The position numbers were made by a program, and so were the translations under genes. A stretch of DNA of 64,000 nucleotides from contig OV884014.1 in assembly GCA_930367205.1 (NCBI GenBank), positions 72,953,104 through 73,017,103 on the forward strand, given 5' to 3'. The notes under the pieces were generated by a model. That model searched no databases. It saw only the letters and a list, made by a program, of their open reading frames with translations, and was not told the origin of the DNA. Numbering within the stretch: the stretch's first letter is position 1; each line of letters opens with the position of its first letter. This document shows, in pieces, positions 57,864 to 64,000 of the stretch. The stretch comes from Acanthosoma haemorrhoidale (taxonomy: Eukaryota; Arthropoda; Insecta; Hemiptera; Acanthosomatidae).

Positions 57864-60800
57864 GCTTGGAAGGGTTACCTGAAGAAGAGCAAAAACTAGG
57901 GGTGAAATGTGCCACTCTGTCTGGTATGCTGCGTTATCTAGGTAGAATTCCGAAACCCCGGTGGCTGCCGTGGGCGCGGCCGAACGGATGATAAAATATA
58001 CAAAGGGTTAACTTTTCTACTGTTCAGAGTTTCCCGAACTTTTCCTAGGTTTTTTCCCCTCTCTTTTCTCCCTCTCTTGGCTGTTCCCGCTTAGAAATAA
58101 ATAAATAAACGATGGGCAGTGCTTGTAACATGCATTGACTACTCAAGGGTTTCTCAATTTTATCGTTGAGCCCGTAGAGGAAAAAGAACCGTCATAACTA
58201 CTTCTGACAGCATTGCAAATATTTTTTTTCCTTATAAAAAACTAATAAAAATAAAATAAAGCCATCAAAATGAAATCAAAACTGCTATTGCTCCCACAGA
58301 TCTTCGGAATTTTCCACGTTCCTTTGTTTAACACTACCGGCATACTTCAATTAAAGATGAGGGGGTTATTTATAGTCAGAGTGGTGCAATTCAGATTTTC
58401 TTCATATTGTGAACAATTCCAATAATTACAGAACAATACCAGTTACAAATTTGTGCTGGGAACCAATCGAATATCGAAATGAGTTTTAATTAAAGGCCAT
58501 TGTGAAGTAAAATTGGTCTAAATTATATTTTTGCTTTATTTTCAACATCTGAATATGACTTACACCATTGTGCAAGTAAATAGGTACAATTTTTGAGGTT
58601 GATAAAAAATTGAAAAACAGTGAACAATTGAGGTCGTGAGTTAGTTCTCGTGTTCATTGAACATTAGCGCTAATTAAGCGCTTCTGGGCTTAAGTCAGAA
58701 TTGTTAAAAATATGACTTACTCTCCCTAAGATTTTAATGCTCCTGGTATTTGAAATGAATCTATAATTACGATTATTCATTGGTCTCTGGCATGGTCCCA
58801 TATTCAGAAAAATTAACTCCCCTTTTTGTGTAGATATTTTACTTAAATTTTTCTAGCAACTTTTTGTTTTATATTCTTCATATTGTAGATTCTTTATATT
58901 TATTTTGTTTTTTAATTTCCTGATAAATCACTTATATGTTTATATGTATAATCTTTATTATATCTTCCTTTTTTTTTGTATATTTTCTGTGCATTGTAAA
59001 TTTTAGCGGGGACTGATACTGCTAAAGAACCTACTTTATCTTAAATAAATGTTTGTTCTTAAGGGTTATAATCCCAGGATAATGCAGATATTATTATTAA
59101 ATAGCAGCATATAATAATATTAGGTTTAGATCGGGACTCCTCCAGTGCCACTTTTACTCTTCCAGGCCAGATCAGTATGAAAACACTTTAACTAAACTAA
59201 TGAGCTACTAGTAGCTTTGTTCCCGTATAAACCCTCGACATGATGAGTTAAATTAACAAATATTGAACCAGAATGTTTATTTTCATTTGTTTGTTTGTTG
59301 GTTGGTTTGTTTTTATATAACTGCTATACTATATATTTATTGTTGCCCTGATCTATGAGTATTTTAATTCTTCAGGGAAATGGATAATCTGTCATCTGGA
59401 TTTCCCTCTATTTGTCATTCTTAGGGGACTATAGTTATTTGTTCATTCATTCATTCACTTGCACAACAACGCAGTGATCCCGAAAAATTGCCATTTTAAA
59501 ATAAACCTGATGTTGAAGCTGATTAAAAGTAATTTTATAATGCTTTCGTTGTAATTCATGTGGTAGGAAGAATAAAGGTTATTTGATCTCGTTTTCATTA
59601 TTGCTGTAAATAAATCACCTTAAATCTCACAAAGTGAGGTAGTTTTTGTAAAACGATCATATTAGTAGTGACATGGCGTTATGGAGCTTTGCAAATTTTC
59701 TCCAAAATCATTAGTTTTCTATAATTGAAGTCTTCTTTTATAATTAAATTTAATAAACTTTCCCATAGTGTAGCTATTTTTTTTTCTTTGATAGTAAAGT
59801 GACTTTTGTTTTATTTTATGAAATATATTCATATTTTATTTAAATTAAATATCCTTAAATAGTTACTTTAAAGTTTAAAGGTTAATAAAAAAAGTTCCAA
59901 ATTTAAAATATAAATTTTAAACAGCTACAGAACTAAACAAAAAATGAGTTTTTAATTAAGTATTCGCACGTGCCATGAACACATATTTTAATCAAAATTA
60001 CAAGAAAATGACCACCTAAAAACCAGGTTTTTTTTCTATTTTTGCTCAGATTTATGACTGTCTGTTCCGGCAATTTGAAGGCCTCTGTTCAATCTAGAGA
60101 GATATGGAGACCTCACTTGATTGACACAATAAATTAGAAGATTACTTGGTAATTAAAAATAAATATTAACCACCTTGATTGCCTTGATTAACCTGCACTA
60201 CATAACAAGCCGAGAACACACGATGAATGGTGTACCCCTGGAACTTAGAAAATTATTCGAAGAATTATTACTAGACTTCTAAATTTCATGGAAATGTCAG
60301 TGTTGTTTTGTTTTTGTTTAATGAAGTACAGTTACAACTCACTTTTTGGTACATAAAATAGGTACTACTCTAATTGCAAAAATAATCCTTCGGTACAGCC
60401 TCAATCCGTATTCTGAAGTATTATTATGGCATTCATTATTCGTGAAGTCTTTTAACCGTAATAATTATTTTTTGCAAAACTTTTCTGGTTTTATTTTTTT
60501 TTCACTTTCCATGAAATTAAAACGAAATTGTTGGGTTGATAAGATTTATTTTATTTATTCTTCTCTGCCTTCTTAGAATTAATTCATTTCACGTTATTTC
60601 GCAAAATTTCCCTTAAAACATCTAACTTGAAGATTTCCTTATTAAATACTTTTTATTAGTGGGTAATTGATTGATTAATTATGTTGTTTTTTTTGGAGTT
60701 GAAAATATTGTTCATGTCGCCGAAAAATCAGATGGGATTCCTTCAAAATATAATAAACTGAAAAATACCATTTTTGGTTTAGTATATACGTATATAGTAT

Positions 60801-61547
60801 TTCAAGTCAAGAACATCGCATTAGGCTTTTTTTAAATGTTCTCTTCTAGAATTGAATGAAACGCAGGTCTTAACTTGATACCCCTACTACTAAACTTAAT
60901 AGACACAAATTAATCTTTTTTTTTATAAATAAGTAATCAATTCATTATATTAGTTAATGTTTGAGGAGATTGGAGTATTTTTTATAGAATTGGGTAATCA
61001 CATGGAATCTACTTCTATGTGATACAGGTGACTCTCCACCATCACATCCGGTACAAGTACGCCCACGTAGGCGTAAAACGTAAGGATTTCACATTTTGAA
61101 TAAAATAACAAACCCTTAAAAATTGTGACAATAATTTGTGGTAATTAAAAGTTAACCCCGGAATGAGATACTTTACTTTAAAACAAATCCGGAATAGTCT
61201 ATCGACTGCCTGTCTGCTTCGAAGAGAGTAGTAAATGATTCTGTTGGTGTGACATTTTAAAAAAGTGTATTCAAAAACACGCCGAATCGTTTAGTTATAA
61301 AAATTCAGTTTCGTATCTCTAACTCATTAGGACGGCTAATGTCACAATCCCTAGTTATGTTTTCTCAATTGTTTGTTTACTAGGCAGTATGAACTAATCT
61401 TGGATACATTTTATTTATACGCTACGCTTTCTAATTAGCTTTCATGTTTATTTTCTGAGATTTTTAAATCTAAAATAAAAAAGCCCAGAATATATTGTAT
61501 TGTATTATATTATACATTATGCAATGATATAATCATTGATCTGGAGA
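57864..61547. other. Sequence upstream of the predicted promoter
   Basis: 57940-58000 is GC-rich (proximal promoter side); the rest is strongly AT-rich with homopolymer runs and TTTG-type simple repeat at 59286-59310. No gene is seen. Confidence 0.4.
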
Positions 61548-61635
61548 TCAAGATCTTTAATTTGATATCCAACTCAATTAGGTAGAAAAAAAATATATTG
61601 GTTATTAAGAAATGATTAATCCAGAGAAGACCGTT
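61548..61635. repeat. Interspersed repeat, copy 2
   Basis: Second copy of the ATCAAGATCTTTAATTTGAT repeat at 28404-28497, same orientation. Family unknown. Confidence 0.45.
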
Positions 61636-62531
61636 ATTAAATATTTTTTGTTAACCTTGTGAGACCGACACATGGGTAAAAACATATTAGTTGCTAGTCT
61701 AGCGAAAGCCTTAAAATATTAAAATACACAGCATTGATCTCTGATATATTGAGCATTGTTTGGTGAGAACATTGATCGTTGGCACTAATATTCTATCTAT
61801 AGTGGTTGCGATGGCTGAAAGTTTATATCTTAATTAAATGTTTCTATCTCCACTCGGGGTTCTTTTTATCATATCAGACGTAAATATTTTCATTCTTCTC
61901 TTAATCAAATATCTGGAATTCTCTAGGGCGGAATATTCCAGATAATCGATGCTCTATACTTATACAAAATGCCTGAATTGAAAATATCCGTATGCGGAAC
62001 CATATACGAGTTTTGACCACCATATACCTCGTATTTTACAATCCCCCGGATGAAAATCAAAGCTAGAAGTGAATTAGGAGATTTCATCTCTAAAATATTG
62101 TACTTCTTACTTTAGACTGCATTTCTGAAATATAATTCAAGCACCAAAGCAAAAATTAGATTATAACATAAACCTTTTATTAGATTTTTTTCTGTAACTA
62201 CAGCACGTATCGGTATTCGTCCTTCGAACTTATTTTAACACTGATGCAACCATATTACCCTAACTACTTAGCATCAAACTGTTCCAATATTCACGTCATT
62301 TGAAGGTAATTATATTGCTACATGAAATTACTTTTCATGGTGTAATTTTTCGATTCCATTCTTCCACACCATTACATCATTTTTTTTTTACCAGCAAAAC
62401 TTCAGGTCGGCCTGGAGTCTATTTTAACCTAATCAACTGATTGTAAAAAAATAGTCAAAAATACGCTGTCACTGAAATTGTCTTTATCAACTAACAAACA
62501 AAGAGAAAGCTATTAAAACCGGCTTAAAACA
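61636..62531. other. Intergenic DNA
   Basis: AT-rich; no gene or recognised element is seen. Confidence 0.4.
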
Positions 62532-62813
62532 TTTTTTTTTTCAATTCAAAACTTTATTATGATAAAATTACAATCTGCCTTATTGGGCAAGAAGTAATTG
62601 TGATAAATGTTCTCATCCATGCCGTATTTACAATTTCCATTCATACAGTATTTACAAACAGCCTAGAGACCTCCCAAATCCACATCGTTATCACCTCCCT
62701 CACATGCGAAAGAGGAAGTGGAGTCTTGGAAAGTCCCCTCCGTCAGCCGCGTCACTGGATACGAGCCAGTGGAGGATGACCAAGAGCGCGAGAGCAGCAT
62801 ATACGCTCAGGAC
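62532..62813 (-). mobile_element. 5'-truncated LINE 3' end (family A, copy 4)
   Basis: It matches the other family A copies from the 3'UTR end to the CGCTCAGGAC block. A T-run at 62532-62540 (poly-A on the element strand) marks the 3' tail. Its 5' truncation point differs from the other copies, which is normal for LINEs. The DD41D mariner copy starts 85 bp to the right. Confidence 0.62.
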
Positions 62814-62897
62814 GCAATTTCTATTGTCTGCTCTCGAAATTATTTTTTAATGTCTTTAACGTGTTCTCAACAATATACAAACCATCAATACTTTATA

Positions 62898-62928
62898 AAG
62901 GGTGTCCCAGAATCAACGCAAGATTTGA
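62898..62928 (+). repeat. Left terminal inverted repeat of the mariner element
   Basis: Begins AAGGGTGTCCCAGAATC directly after TA. Differs from the right repeat at two positions. Confidence 0.88.
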
Positions 62929-62990
62929 TTTAATTAGAAAACACAGTTTTTAGTATTTTTTCATTGAATTATAAAGTAAATAGGATAGGG

Positions 62991-63664
62991 TTATTTATGG
63001 AATAGCACATCGGACAAATGGCCTCCATAACTTTGCTGGCACATACGCACTCTTTTGTCAAAATTTTCCATGACCATTTGTCATAAATGTGGTTGAATTT
63101 CGTTGATGCAGCGTTGAATTTCCTCTTTTAATGCACGGGTGGATGTGGACTTGTTGACATACACCTTTGACTTCAAATAGCCCCATAAAAATAAATCTAA
63201 AGGTGTTAAATCACACGATCTAGGGGGGCAATTCTGATCACCGAAACGAGAGAGTACACGACCTGGAAATGTCTCGTGCAGTATTTGAGTTGTTTCATGG
63301 GCTATATGGCATGTGGCACCATCTTGTTGAAACCCCATATTGGCCACATCAATATCGTCCAATTTCGGCACAAAGAACGTTTACGACGCCGAATTGATGT
63401 TCCTGGATTTTCAACAACACTCTCACGCACTGCTTCGATATTGACATTTGAACGGCTTGTTTTTGGACGACCAGTGTGTTTAGTATCTCCAACTGATCCA
63501 GTTTCCCTAAATTTTTCAATTAATCTCTTCACAGTTGATGAAGTCAAAACACTATTCCGACCATATTTTGTATGAAATTTTCAAACTGCGGCCACCAAAC
63601 TTTCATTATTTTTGAGATAATGTTCAACAATAAAGACACGTTGTTCTATCGTGTAACGCTCCAT
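62991..63664 (-). pseudogene. DD41D mariner-type transposase, dead copy
   Basis: ATG at 63664 starts MERYTIEQRVFIVEHYLKNN, the N-terminal DNA-binding region, followed by SSTVKRLIEKFRETGSV and the GRP linker (HTGRPKTSR). Near 63380 the frame jumps from NPGTSIRRR to FVPKLDDIDVANMGFQQDG: the central part with the first catalytic Asp is deleted. The second Asp (FQQDGATCH) and third (CDLTPLDLFLWG) remain, with 41 residues between them, hence DD41D. TGA codons interrupt the N-terminal region (after LVAAV) and the C-terminal end (after IQPHL). It cannot make transposase but could be moved by an intact relative. Confidence 0.85.
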
Positions 63665-63746
63665 TTTTACTAACCCTAAACTGTCGGATGGCAACTTGTT
63701 TTTTTTTTAGGGTTGCCAGCACTTTACTGCACAAATGACGGCAAAT

Positions 63747-63777
63747 TCAAATCTTGCGTTAATTCTGGGACACCCAT
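63747..63777 (-). repeat. Right terminal inverted repeat of the mariner element
   Basis: On the - strand begins ATGGGTGTCCCAGAATT directly after TA. Confidence 0.88.
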
Positions 63778-64000
63778 TATCTTGAATAAATTCTTAGCTG
63801 AAACATAAGAAATCATTATGTAGTTGTTGTTATGGATGCTATGGACAATATACCTTTAATCATTTTAACGAATATTTCTGAACGAAAAACGATTACTCCT
63901 GTTCGGAAGTATTGCCTCTCCTTTCGGTCTTGGCAAGGAAATGCAAACAAGAAAACATTTTTGTTCTAATTTATACTATTCTACTACCTGGCATCTGACT

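Larger units (their letters stand above)
62898..63777 (-). mobile_element. Internally deleted DD41D (rosa-like) mariner-family element
   Basis: The 880-bp element has 31-bp terminal inverted repeats (62898-62928 and 63747-63777) that match at 29 of 31 positions, with outer sequence GGGTGTCCCAGAAT and inner ACGCAAGATTTGA. TA lies at both outer edges (62896-62897 and 63778-63779), the usual Tc1/mariner target duplication. It holds a shortened transposase on the - strand. Intact relatives should be about 1.3 kb, so the middle is missing. Confidence 0.88.

Overview
The window is AT-rich eukaryotic genomic DNA with long introns, GT-AG splice sites and many decayed transposable elements. Jockey-type and RTE-type LINE remnants, a rosa-like DD41D mariner element and the gene structures all point to an insect. 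A hemipteran is my guess, but nothing in the window proves it. There is no bacterial operon, no CRISPR array and no rRNA.

Two host genes can be rebuilt from split exons. (1) On the + strand, three coding exons (778-884, 4273-4545, 16751-18635) join in phase into a 754-residue type I membrane protein: signal peptide, Cys-rich N-terminal cap, about 22 leucine-rich repeats, Cys-rich C-terminal cap, one membrane span and a 35-residue tail. (2) On the - strand, four coding exons (53628-53499, 51667-51506, 48889-48811, 47099-46994) join in phase into a 158-residue protein with a signal peptide, a hydrophobic segment and a Tyr-rich tail. A TATA box and a strong splice donor near 57788-57863 look like its promoter and non-coding first exon, giving a gene of about 10.9 kb.

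Layout. 1-700 is an LTR directly upstream of the first visible exon of gene 1. 700-18840 is gene 1, whose 3.4-kb and 12.2-kb introns hold LINE 3' ends (1240-1690, 14702-15204), a Jockey-like RT remnant (6680-7460), a fold-back element and its shorter relative (10101-10801, 14207-14425) and a two-copy tandem repeat (11979-12430). 18840-46900 is a gene-poor stretch with RT remnants (19640-20907, 23219-23433, perhaps 28960-29130), a Jockey ORF1 remnant (30990-32185), an RTE-like LINE end (37727-38392), a solo LTR with a perfect 5-bp target duplication (41069-41752) and several GC-richer non-coding islands that may be regulatory. 46994-57863 is gene 2. 57864-64000 holds two more LINE 3' ends and a complete but internally deleted DD41D mariner element with 31-bp terminal inverted repeats and TA duplications (62898-63777).

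The two host genes are convergent and about 28 kb apart, and nothing links their functions. I see no convincing new multi-gene system. The most unusual signals are a strict N/(C or S) alternation across 17 consecutive leucine-rich repeats, an AT-rich block inside the same exon, and the predicted distant promoter of gene 2.
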